The notes below the pieces were generated by a model. That model did no database searches, was not told the DNA's origin, and was given only the letters and a program-made list of their open reading frames with translations. Below are positions 17,735 through 25,859 of a stretch of DNA of 64,000 nt, piece after piece. The translations under genes and the position numbers were made by a program. Each line of letters begins with the position of its first letter. Position 1 is the stretch's first letter. The DNA comes from Chloroflexota bacterium (GTDB lineage Bacteria > Chloroflexota > Anaerolineae > UBA7937 > B3-Chlor): NCBI GenBank assembly GCA_030603665.1, contig JAUVXJ010000011.1:1-64000 (forward strand), read 5' to 3'.

Positions 17735-19150
17735 ATGAAGCACAGGGTTCACGTCGAGTGCTATTCCGGCAGCCGCTACGCTGAGCGGCCCGTCACCTTT
17801 GAGTTCCTCGGCCAGACCCACGTGGTCAAGGCCGTGGTCCAGACATGGCGAAGCCCCTCAGCGCTTCATTACCGGCTTAGAACTGAGGAGGACGAGAGTT
17901 TTGAGTTGACATACTATGAGGGAACCGACGAGTGGGTGATACACAGTCCAGATGCAATCGCCAGTGAAGCCAAGGAGAGAAGAAGCATGAGAGAAGTCCT
18001 CGCAAAGAGAATAGGGGCCGTTCCGCCTTCCGGGATCAGAAAGTTCTTCGACATCATCGCCACCATGGACGACGTGATATCGCTAGGGGTCGGGGAGCCC
18101 GATTTTGACACGCCTGCGCACATCACGCAGGCAGGCATACGCTCGCTGGAGGGGGGCGAGACGAGCTACACGTCAAACGCGGGCATACTCGAGCTAAGAG
18201 AGGAGCTATCAAAACATCTGTCACGATTGTACGGGGTGAACTACGATCCTGCCGAGGAGCTCCTGATATCGGTCGGCGTATCCGAGGCGCTCTTCCTGGC
18301 ATTGTTAGCTGTGGTCGATCCCGGCGACGAGGTCATCGTACCCGAGCCTTGTTTTGTCTCCTACAGACCCGGTGTGATCTTCGCAGGTGGCACGCCCGTG
18401 ACAGTTGAAGCCAAGGTTGAGAACCAGTTTCAAATCACAGCAGACGACATCGAGGAGAAGATCACTCCGAAGACCAAGGCGCTCCTCATCGGCTATCCCA
18501 ACAACCCAACCGGCGCGGTGATGAGCCGTGAGCGCCTGGGGGAGATCGGCGCCTTGGCGGAGAAGCACGACCTCATCGTTCTCTCGGATGAGATCTATGA
18601 TCGTCTCGTGTACGGCGTGGAACACGTCTGCTTTTCCTCGCTGCCCAACATGCGCGACAGAACCATCCTGCTGAGTGGATTCTCCAAGACATACGCCATG
18701 ACGGGATGGCGATTGGGATACGCCGCGGCACCAGCCGAAATACTCGCCGGCATGCAAAAGGCGCACCAGTACATTATCATGTGCGCTCCCACCACAGCGC
18801 AGGTCGCGGGCGTCGAGGCGCTCCGACACGGCGAGGACGCTGTCGAGGAGATGCTTCGGGAGTATGATCAGAGGCGGCGGGTGATAGTGGATGGCCTCAA
18901 CACCATTGGCCTGCCTTGCGTCGAGCCAAAGGGAGCATTCTACGCCTTTCCCTCTATTCAGAACACGTCGTTGAGCTCGGAGGAGTTCTCCGAGAAGCTG
19001 CTCTACGAGCAGAAGGTAGCGGTGGTCCCGGGGACCGCCTTTGGCGAGAGTGGCGAAGGCTTTGTGCGCTGTGCCTATGCAACGTCACTGGTAGAAATCG
19101 AGGAAGCCCTCGGTCGTATGGAGGACTTTGTGAAGCAACACCGGAAGTGA
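17735..19150 (+). CDS. Class I/II aminotransferase with an extra 84-residue N-terminal domain
   Basis: 471 residues in one frame. Residues 85-471 (from MREVLAKRIGAVPPSGIRKF) form a complete PLP-dependent aminotransferase: LGVGEPDFDTPAHI, YPNNPTGAVMSRE, and the Schiff-base Lys in LLSGFSKTYAMTGWRLGY. Residues 1-72 form a small beta-rich domain (VECYSGSRYAERPVTFEFLG then EWVI) like the short stand-alone proteins of unknown role found in many bacteria. An AGGAGA ribosome site sits just before codon 85 (17987), where aminotransferases of this family usually start. So the locus may make both a fusion and a normal-length enzyme. Substrate specificity (aspartate or aromatic) is not resolved. Confidence 0.88.
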   Translation: MKHRVHVECYSGSRYAERPVTFEFLGQTHVVKAVVQTWRSPSALHYRLRTEEDESFELTYYEGTDEWVIHSPDAIASEAKERRSMREVLAKRIGAVPPSGIRKFFDIIATMDDVISLGVGEPDFDTPAHITQAGIRSLEGGETSYTSNAGILELREELSKHLSRLYGVNYDPAEELLISVGVSEALFLALLAVVDPGDEVIVPEPCFVSYRPGVIFAGGTPVTVEAKVENQFQITADDIEEKITPKTKALLIGYPNNPTGAVMSRERLGEIGALAEKHDLIVLSDEIYDRLVYGVEHVCFSSLPNMRDRTILLSGFSKTYAMTGWRLGYAAAPAEILAGMQKAHQYIIMCAPTTAQVAGVEALRHGEDAVEEMLREYDQRRRVIVDGLNTIGLPCVEPKGAFYAFPSIQNTSLSSEEFSEKLLYEQKVAVVPGTAFGESGEGFVRCAYATSLVEIEEALGRMEDFVKQHRK

Positions 19151-19221
19151 GGTGAGTCCGCAACGTGGCTCCAGGTGCGGACTTCCCGTACCGGTGCCTC
19201 TGAGGCCAGCTGGACGCAGCG

Positions 19222-20454
19222 ATGAAGACGATGCAGGTCCAAGTGTCGGCGATGGCCCACGGCGGCGAGGCTCTGGCTCGCCACGAGGGAAAGGTCGTGT
19301 TTGTACCCTACGTCCTTCCTGGAGAGGAGGTCCTCGTCGAGCTGACTGAGGAGAGGGCCAGGTACTCGCGCGCTCGCCCGATCGAGATCATAGCGCCCTC
19401 CCCAGATCGGATCGAGCCGCGCTGCCAGCATTTCGGGACTTGCGGCGGCTGTCAATGGCAGCACATCGTCTACGAGAGACAGGCGACGCTTCGCGAGGAG
19501 ATACTCCAATCACAGTTGACGCGGATCGCGCACCTGCCAGACATGTCAGTCGAGCGCACGCTGGTCGCCGCCGAGCCGTGGAACTACCGCAACCACGTGC
19601 AGTTGCACCTGGACGAAGACGGCCGGCCGGGGTTCATTGCCGCAGAAGGGCGTGGCGTGGTACCCATAGCTGAGTGCCACATCATGCATCCCCTGCTCTG
19701 GGATGCTTTCTCGGCCCTGGAGATAGACTTTCCCGACTTGGAGAGACTATCGCTCCGAGCTGGCATCGCCACTGGAGAGCGAATGCTCATCCTGGAGACG
19801 GCTGGTCACACGGCGCCAGGTATCGAGGTTGATCTACCCATCTCCTGCGTTTTGCTATTGAGAGATGGTACGCCGGTCACCTACGTGGGAGACAGCTATG
19901 TCACCGAGACACTGGCTGGCAGGTCTCTTCGCATTTCCGCCGCGAGTTTCTTCCAGGTCCACACCTCGCAAGCGGAACAACTCCTGGCCACGGTCGAGAA
20001 GTATGCGAACCCTCAGGAAGACGACGTATTGCTGGATCTGTACTGTGGAGTGGGAACCTTCGGACTGTACCTCTCTGACAAGGTAGCACAGGTCATAGGC
20101 ATCGACAGCAGCGAGCCCGCCATCGAGGATGCCAGGTTCAATGCCGAGGGTATGGCAAACATACGCTACCTTCAGGGCAGCGCTGAGGACGTCCTTCCGT
20201 CGATCGAGGAGGCCATTGATCTGGTGATTCTCGACCCACCGCGCCAGGGAGTTAGCAAAGAGGCGCTCGCTGCCCTGAGCTCGCTCGCACCCTCAAGAGT
20301 AGTCTATGTCTCCTGCGACCCGGCGACACTGGCCCGGGACACCGGCAGGATGATCCAGGCAGGATATGAACTCGTAGAAGTCCAGCCCGTCGACATGTTT
20401 CCGCAGACCTACCATATCGAGGCGGTAGCACTACTCCGGCCCAGCTCGCAGTGA
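19222..20454 (+). CDS. rlmD: 23S rRNA (uracil-C5) methyltransferase, RlmD/TrmA family
   Basis: 410 residues. An N-terminal TRAM-like RNA-binding domain is followed by the iron-sulfur cysteines (C-x5-C-x2-C in CQHFGTCGGCQW and a fourth Cys in AECHIMHP). The SAM site is LDLYCGVGTFGLYL and the catalytic Cys lies in SCDPATLARD. The enzyme transfers a methyl group from SAM to C5 of a uridine in 23S rRNA. RlmD, RlmC and TrmA cannot be separated with certainty; the complete Fe-S set and TRAM domain favour an Rlm enzyme. Confidence 0.88.
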   Translation: MKTMQVQVSAMAHGGEALARHEGKVVFVPYVLPGEEVLVELTEERARYSRARPIEIIAPSPDRIEPRCQHFGTCGGCQWQHIVYERQATLREEILQSQLTRIAHLPDMSVERTLVAAEPWNYRNHVQLHLDEDGRPGFIAAEGRGVVPIAECHIMHPLLWDAFSALEIDFPDLERLSLRAGIATGERMLILETAGHTAPGIEVDLPISCVLLLRDGTPVTYVGDSYVTETLAGRSLRISAASFFQVHTSQAEQLLATVEKYANPQEDDVLLDLYCGVGTFGLYLSDKVAQVIGIDSSEPAIEDARFNAEGMANIRYLQGSAEDVLPSIEEAIDLVILDPPRQGVSKEALAALSSLAPSRVVYVSCDPATLARDTGRMIQAGYELVEVQPVDMFPQTYHIEAVALLRPSSQ

Positions 20455-20569
20455 AAGGCCAGGGGCTCAGCCTTCGGCGCCGTCGGGGCGCCCAGCGTCC
20501 ACTCCGGCTATGTGGCGGTAGGGCCACCTTATCCTTCCGGTCTTGGACCCAGCTTGACGGAGGCAAGTG

Positions 20570-21130
20570 ATGGCTATCAGACCCCTTGCACCCACCAACG
20601 ACCCAGTCCTTAGGGAGAAGACGAAGAAGGTGCGTGACTTCGGTCCCTCGTTGCAGGAACTCATCGAGGAAATGGTGGAGACGATGCGCGCTGAGCCTGG
20701 TGTGGGGTTGGCTGCACCTCAAGTCGGGGTTTCGCTGCAGGTCGCCGTCATCGAGCTGCCAGAGGAGCAGGAGGAGGAAGAGCAAGAGGAGAGGGGGGAC
20801 AAGGATCCCTATCGCGGCAAACTGATCGTGATCTGCAATCCCGAGGTGGTCAAGACCTGGGGCGCTGAGGAGCAGGAGGAGGGCTGCCTCTCCATGCCAC
20901 AATACGTTGGGGATGTCACGCGAGCAACTCGCGTGGTGGTGAAGGCACAAGACCGCCGAGGCAAGCAGATCCGCTTGAGGGCCGAGGGACTCATGGCCAG
21001 GGTCTTGCAGCACGAAATCGACCACCTAAACGGCACGCTCTTCGTTGACCGCGTGGAGAGCCTGGACAAACTGTACCGCATCGAACCGTCTGAGGAGGAC
21101 GGAATAGACAAGGAGGAAGAGGCAGTCTGA
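20570..21130 (+). CDS. def: Peptide deformylase with an acidic insertion
   Basis: 186 residues from the ATG at 20570 (GGAGG site; a GTG lies just before). All three deformylase motifs are present: GVGLAAPQVG, EGCLSMP and QHEIDHLNG, giving the metal ligands Cys and two His. It removes the formyl group from nascent N-terminal Met. Between motifs 1 and 2 there is an unusual run of about 20 residues rich in Glu and Lys (ELPEEQEEEEQEERGDKD), probably a surface loop. Confidence 0.93.
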   Translation: MAIRPLAPTNDPVLREKTKKVRDFGPSLQELIEEMVETMRAEPGVGLAAPQVGVSLQVAVIELPEEQEEEEQEERGDKDPYRGKLIVICNPEVVKTWGAEEQEEGCLSMPQYVGDVTRATRVVVKAQDRRGKQIRLRAEGLMARVLQHEIDHLNGTLFVDRVESLDKLYRIEPSEEDGIDKEEEAV

Positions 21131-21149
21131 GTTCTCTCTGGAACTCAGA
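21126..21149. terminator. Hairpin shared by two convergent genes
   Basis: TCTGAGTTC (21126-21134), loop TCTCTG, GAACTCAGA (21141-21149). The 9-bp stem overlaps the stop of def and the last codons of the HAD gene on the other strand. No T-run is present, so its efficiency is doubtful. Confidence 0.5.
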
Positions 21150-21843
21150 ACCAGGCTGCAAGCTGTGCGGTGTGCTCCAGAATCAGGTCTGCTCCTGACT
21201 CGAGCAGCTCGTCGCGCTCGCCGAAGCCGCACAGAACCCCTACTGCGTAGGCGCCCGCCACCTTGGCAGAAGCAATATCCACGGGAGTGTCCCCTACCAG
21301 CACGCATTGATCCGGTGACAGGCCGACACAGCTGGCGGCGTGCTGCACCGGCTCCGGACGAGGTTTCAGTCGGCGGGTGTCCTCTCGCGACGCCAACACC
21401 TCGATGGCGCCCTCCAGCTCAAATTGCCGGAGGAACGCAAGCGCATCGGCTCTAGAACGCGTGGTCACGACTCCCAGACGGTAGGAGGGGCGCAGGGAAC
21501 GGATCATCTCCAGCACGCCGTCAACCGCCACGAAGTCTCCCCTTGACCGAACTCCCCTCGCACGGTGTAGTCGATCTCCGATGGAGAAGAGGTTGTCGTC
21601 CAATCCCACCGCGTCGAGGGCCGAGATGACCGCGTTCATCGGCCCCTCAGCGGCGAGCACCGCGCGACGCAGGACCGGCCTTGGATCACCACTGCCGAAC
21701 GCCCACGACCATCGCTCCAGCCTCCTGGCCAGAGCCTCCAGCAGAGCATCGTCAGTATCGATCAGAGTACCGTCTAGATCAAAGAAGATGGCCCTGATCC
21801 TGTCCCGGACGCCAAGGAAGGCAGGATCATCAGGACTCAGCAC
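21145..21843 (-). CDS. HAD-family phosphatase (phosphoglycolate-phosphatase-like)
   Basis: 232 residues with the HAD motifs FFDLDGTLIDTD, VVTTRSRADAL, KPRPEPVQ and VGDTPVDIASAK. A helical cap follows motif 1, typical of subfamily IA phosphatases. The substrate is unknown. The start is a GTG at 21843 and overlaps the end of the upstream AI-2E-family gene by 14 bases, so the two are probably coupled. Confidence 0.85.
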   Translation of the reverse strand: MLSPDDPAFLGVRDRIRAIFFDLDGTLIDTDDALLEALARRLERWSWAFGSGDPRPVLRRAVLAAEGPMNAVISALDAVGLDDNLFSIGDRLHRARGVRSRGDFVAVDGVLEMIRSLRPSYRLGVVTTRSRADALAFLRQFELEGAIEVLASREDTRRLKPRPEPVQHAASCVGLSPDQCVLVGDTPVDIASAKVAGAYAVGVLCGFGERDELLESGADLILEHTAQLAAWF

Positions 21844-23011
21844 TACTCTGCCCCGTCGTGTCGGCCTCTGCCTGCTCGATGGGAGTCGCCGCCAGAGGAG
21901 GGAGCGCCGTGTCTGGCGACTCGGGAGAGACCTCTACCTCCGTCAGCTTGCGGTAGAGGTACTCTCCGAGGATCTTCAAGGTGCCTATGACTGGCGCGGC
22001 GAGGAAGGCACCTACGATACCCCCTATGGCATAGCCACCGATGGCACCCACCAACACCACCAGAGGATGAATCTTGACACTTCCACCAAGGATGCGCGGT
22101 GCCAGGAAGATGTTCTCCACTTGCTGGATCAACGCGTACAGCCCTATCACCAGCAGAGCGAACCAGCCATTGGCGATAGGCAGATGGGCAGAGCCCTGAA
22201 AGTAGGCCACAGCGACAGCAGGGATGAGGGCGATGAGTGGGCCAATGGTCGGAACCACTTCCAGCAGACCGGCCAGAATGCCGAGGAGCAGGGCGTTCTT
22301 CACCCCCACCAGCCACGTGAGCGCTCCCGTCATCACGCCGACGGTAACCGACAGAAGCAGCAACCCTCTGAAGAACGAATCCCAGAGTACTCCAACCTTG
22401 CCCCGCAAGGCATCAATGTCCTCCCGGTACGCTGGAGGTATGAGTCCGTCAATGGCGCGTGTGATCTGCTCGGCATCTCTGAGTAGCCAGAAAGAGACCA
22501 CCATCATGAAGATCAGCCACACGAAGGTGGAGGCAAAGCCCGATGCTAGGCCAAAAGCGATGCCCAGTATCTCCTCGGCTGAGCGCGACGCAAAGCCCGT
22601 GATGAGCTGTATCAGGCTATCCTGCAGCTGCTCGAAGAGGTCCGAGAGCTCGATGGAGTAATCGAAGATGGTAATAGTCTGGTAGGCAGCCATGATGCGC
22701 AGCACACTCTCATAGATCTGCTGCAAATCGACGTTGATGGAGGATACCTGCTGAACGATCATCGGCACCAGAATAGAGACTGCCAGGCCCACCACCAGGA
22801 GTACGACCAAGTACGTGATCAGGGTGGCACCGGTCCTCGACATCCGGAGTCTCGATAAGCGCTCCACCGCAGGGTTGAGGAGGTATGCCAGCAGTGCCGC
22901 CAGGATCACAGGCGGCAGCAGACTACGAACCCTGTACAGAAGCACCGAGCTGGCCACGACCAGGCCGATGACAACCCAGCGTTTGGTTGACTCGCTCCAG
23001 GGCTTGGACAC
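21830..23011 (-). CDS. AI-2E transporter family (UPF0118/PerM) membrane protein
   Basis: 393 residues with about eight transmembrane helices. It has the family's central amphipathic segment and its C-terminal PLIALIPAVAVAYF and FLAPRILGGSVKIHPLVVL regions. Members export small molecules or ions (autoinducer-2, Na+/H+ exchange in some). The GTG start has an AGGAGG site five bases upstream. The last 30 residues are a polar tail. Confidence 0.85.
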   Translation of the reverse strand: MSKPWSESTKRWVVIGLVVASSVLLYRVRSLLPPVILAALLAYLLNPAVERLSRLRMSRTGATLITYLVVLLVVGLAVSILVPMIVQQVSSINVDLQQIYESVLRIMAAYQTITIFDYSIELSDLFEQLQDSLIQLITGFASRSAEEILGIAFGLASGFASTFVWLIFMMVVSFWLLRDAEQITRAIDGLIPPAYREDIDALRGKVGVLWDSFFRGLLLLSVTVGVMTGALTWLVGVKNALLLGILAGLLEVVPTIGPLIALIPAVAVAYFQGSAHLPIANGWFALLVIGLYALIQQVENIFLAPRILGGSVKIHPLVVLVGAIGGYAIGGIVGAFLAAPVIGTLKILGEYLYRKLTEVEVSPESPDTALPPLAATPIEQAEADTTGQSSAES

Positions 23012-23039
23012 TGGTTCCTCCTGTAATCTGCAATTGGGG

Positions 23040-25745
23040 CTAGGTACGCCCGAGCCGTCTGTTGACCAGCTTGACGAACTCCACGATGATCAGCGGCATC
23101 ACGCCCAGCCCGACCACCACCATCCAGTCTTGTGCAGTCAGGGGCATGGTCTTGAAAATGGGCTGGAGGAATGGCACATAGATTATCGCCAACTCACTGA
23201 GGATAACCACAACGAACGAGACCACCAGCCACGGATTGCTGAAGACGCCGATCTGGAAGAGCGAATACTTGTTGCTGCGCACGTTGAAGGCATGCACATT
23301 CTGGGCGAAGATGGTGGTAGAAAAGGCGATCACCCTTGCCTTGTCCACACCGCCGCCTATGACGAGGTATTCGATAAGGAACGCTGCGAGCGTGAGCAAG
23401 CCAATGATTGTCCCCTGCATGACCATGATGCTGGCGATTCGCCTGGTGATCACACCTTCCGACCGAGGCCGAGGAGGCCTCTCCATCCCCCCTGGTTCCG
23501 CTGGCTCGACCCCAAGGGCAAGCGCCGGCAGGCTGTCCGTCGCCAGGTTGACCCACAGGATCTGGATGGGTAGCAATGGCAGAGGCAACCCCAGGAGGGA
23601 GGCCAGGAACATGGCCAGCACCTCGCCGATATTGCAGGAAACGAGGAAGTGAACAAAGCGACGGATGTTGTCGAAGATGGCCCGTCCTTCCTCGACGGCG
23701 GCCACGATGGACGCGAAGTTGTCATCTGTGAGGATCATGTCCGAGGCTTCTTTGCTCACGTCGGTGCCCGTGATACCCATGGCGATCCCGATGTGCGCTT
23801 CCTTCAGTGCAGGTGCATCATTGACTCCATCGCCGGTCATGGCCACGATGTGCCCTTGGCTCTCCCACGCTCGCACGATGCGCAGTTTGTGCTCCGGCGA
23901 AACGCGCGCATAGACTCTTACCTTCTCAACGACCTCACTCAGTCGTTCATCATCAATCACATCCAGCTCCGGCCCAGTGAAGGCGATATCACCATCACGG
24001 TAGAGTTCCAGCTCCTTGGCGATAGCCACCGCCGTGCTCTTGTGATCTCCCGTGATCATCACCACTTCAAGCCCAGCACGTCTGGCCGTGGCGATGGCCT
24101 CCTTGGCCTCAGGTCTGGGAGGATCCTTCATCGCCAGCAGCGCGGCGAAGACGAGCTCCCGCTCCACTTCCGCCACCGTCGGCTCTGCGGACTCATCCTC
24201 CAAATCTCGGTACGCCACCGCCAGGACCCGCATCGCCTCACCGGCCAGGTGACTGTTGAGAGATAGCAGGCGCTCCCTATCCTCATCGTTCGCAGGCCTC
24301 ACGCGGCCATTGTCTTGGACACGCGTGCACAGGCCTACGATCACGTCCGGGGCGCCCTTGACGTAGGCGGTCGAGCCTCCATCCGAGTCGCGCCAGATAG
24401 TGGTCATCCGCTTCCGGTTTGAATCAAAGGGCAGTTCCTCGAGCATGCTGTACTCGGTTTCCAGGTCGCTACGCCACAAACCAGCCTTCCCTGCCGCCGT
24501 GAGGAGGGCACCCTCTGTAGGATCGCCCACTATGCGCCACCTGGATCCGTCGCCATCGGTTCTCCTGAGACTGGCGTTGTTGCAGAGCACGCCGATCTTG
24601 AGAGCTAGCTGCAAGTCAACCTCGCTCTGGTCGATGGGGCGACCATCAACCCGGAAGTCACCTTCCGGGTCGTATCCCTCACCGGTCACGTCGATGGTTC
24701 TGCCAAGCAGCCCGATATTCCGCACCGTCATCTCGCTCTGCGTGAGAGTCCCTGTCTTGTCCGTGCAGATGATGGTCGCGGAGCCCAGAGTCTCGACGGA
24801 GGGAAGCTTTCTGATCAAGGCATTGCGTTGCACCATGCGGCGCATGCCTAGCGCGAGAGCGATAGTCACCACCGCTGGCAGCCCTTCGGGAATGGCAGCG
24901 ACCGCCAGGCTCACGGCAGTGAGAAACATCTCCACCGGAGGAACCCCGCGCCACAGTCCGAGGCCGAACACCACTGCGACCACCACCAGGCAGCCGTAGA
25001 CCAGCAGCTTGCCCAGCCTATCGAGTTGTTCCTGAAGGGGGGTCTGCTCCCGGCCCACCGTCTGCACCAAATGAGCGATCTTCCCCAGTTCAGTGCGCAT
25101 GCCGGTGTCCGTCACTACGGCAGTACCCTTGCCGTAGGTAACCACCGTGCTCGAATACACCATGTTGCAGCGGTCGCCCAGCGGAGCGCCCTCCGACAGG
25201 ACCACATGTGCCCTCTTCTTCACGGGGACAGACTCCCCTGTCAAGGAGGCTTCGTCTACTTGGAGAAGATGGTCCTCCAGAAGCCTGGCGTCCGCGGGCA
25301 CCAGATCCCCCATCTCCAACGCGATGACATCACCTGGCACCAGCTCCTCAGCGGGGACACTCCGGGTCTCGCCATCGCGAATCACCCTGGCCAGGGGTGC
25401 TGCCATCTTCTTCAGCGCTTCCAGCGCGCGCTCAGCACGATACTGCTGAACGAACCCCAGTATGGCGTTGAGGACCACTATGACCAGAATGGCAATGGCA
25501 TCCATCCACTCTTGAAGGATGCCGGAAACCACGGCGGCAGCGATTAGGACCAGTACGATAAACTCCGTGAACTGGCTGGCAAACTGTCGCCAGGCGGACA
25601 CACGTCCGATCTCCTCCAAACGGTTGGGACCGAACTCGCTAGACCTCTGGGCGGCCAGGCCTTCGCTCAGGCCTCCCTTGGCGCTGGTCCCCCAGTGCTC
25701 CACTACACCTTCAGGCGGTAGAGCGTGTTCTCTGGATGCACTCAC
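23040..25745 (-). CDS. Calcium-type P-type ATPase (P2 family)
   Basis: About 901 residues. The start is set at the GTG 25745 because GGAG lies six bases upstream; a TTG seven codons earlier opens the frame but lies inside the terminator stem of pnp. An N-terminal cation-ATPase domain is followed by the actuator motif LTGESVPVKK, the phosphorylation site ICTDKTGTLTQ, the hinge MTGDGVNDAPALKEA and a C-terminal helical domain. It should pump Ca2+ (or Mn2+ or Na+/K+ in relatives) out of the cell. The PEGL motif is present (AAIPEGLPAVV). Confidence 0.9.
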   Translation of the reverse strand: MSASREHALPPEGVVEHWGTSAKGGLSEGLAAQRSSEFGPNRLEEIGRVSAWRQFASQFTEFIVLVLIAAAVVSGILQEWMDAIAILVIVVLNAILGFVQQYRAERALEALKKMAAPLARVIRDGETRSVPAEELVPGDVIALEMGDLVPADARLLEDHLLQVDEASLTGESVPVKKRAHVVLSEGAPLGDRCNMVYSSTVVTYGKGTAVVTDTGMRTELGKIAHLVQTVGREQTPLQEQLDRLGKLLVYGCLVVVAVVFGLGLWRGVPPVEMFLTAVSLAVAAIPEGLPAVVTIALALGMRRMVQRNALIRKLPSVETLGSATIICTDKTGTLTQSEMTVRNIGLLGRTIDVTGEGYDPEGDFRVDGRPIDQSEVDLQLALKIGVLCNNASLRRTDGDGSRWRIVGDPTEGALLTAAGKAGLWRSDLETEYSMLEELPFDSNRKRMTTIWRDSDGGSTAYVKGAPDVIVGLCTRVQDNGRVRPANDEDRERLLSLNSHLAGEAMRVLAVAYRDLEDESAEPTVAEVERELVFAALLAMKDPPRPEAKEAIATARRAGLEVVMITGDHKSTAVAIAKELELYRDGDIAFTGPELDVIDDERLSEVVEKVRVYARVSPEHKLRIVRAWESQGHIVAMTGDGVNDAPALKEAHIGIAMGITGTDVSKEASDMILTDDNFASIVAAVEEGRAIFDNIRRFVHFLVSCNIGEVLAMFLASLLGLPLPLLPIQILWVNLATDSLPALALGVEPAEPGGMERPPRPRSEGVITRRIASIMVMQGTIIGLLTLAAFLIEYLVIGGGVDKARVIAFSTTIFAQNVHAFNVRSNKYSLFQIGVFSNPWLVVSFVVVILSELAIIYVPFLQPIFKTMPLTAQDWMVVVGLGVMPLIIVEFVKLVNRRLGRT

Positions 25746-25766
25746 GAACTTCTCCACACACAGCAA

Positions 25767-25806
25767 AAGACGCCATCGACCACGGATTGCGTACTAATGG
25801 CGTCTT
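25767..25806 (-). terminator. Hairpin between pnp and the P-type ATPase gene
   Basis: AAGACGCCAT (25767-25776) pairs with ATGGCGTCTT (25797-25806) over a 20-base loop. On the minus strand it is followed by TTGCTG. It lies about 54 bases after the stop of pnp. Confidence 0.6.
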
Positions 25807-25859
25807 GCATCTTCCGATACCTGTACGATTAGCCGCAGGGCGACTCTGACCCGCTACCC

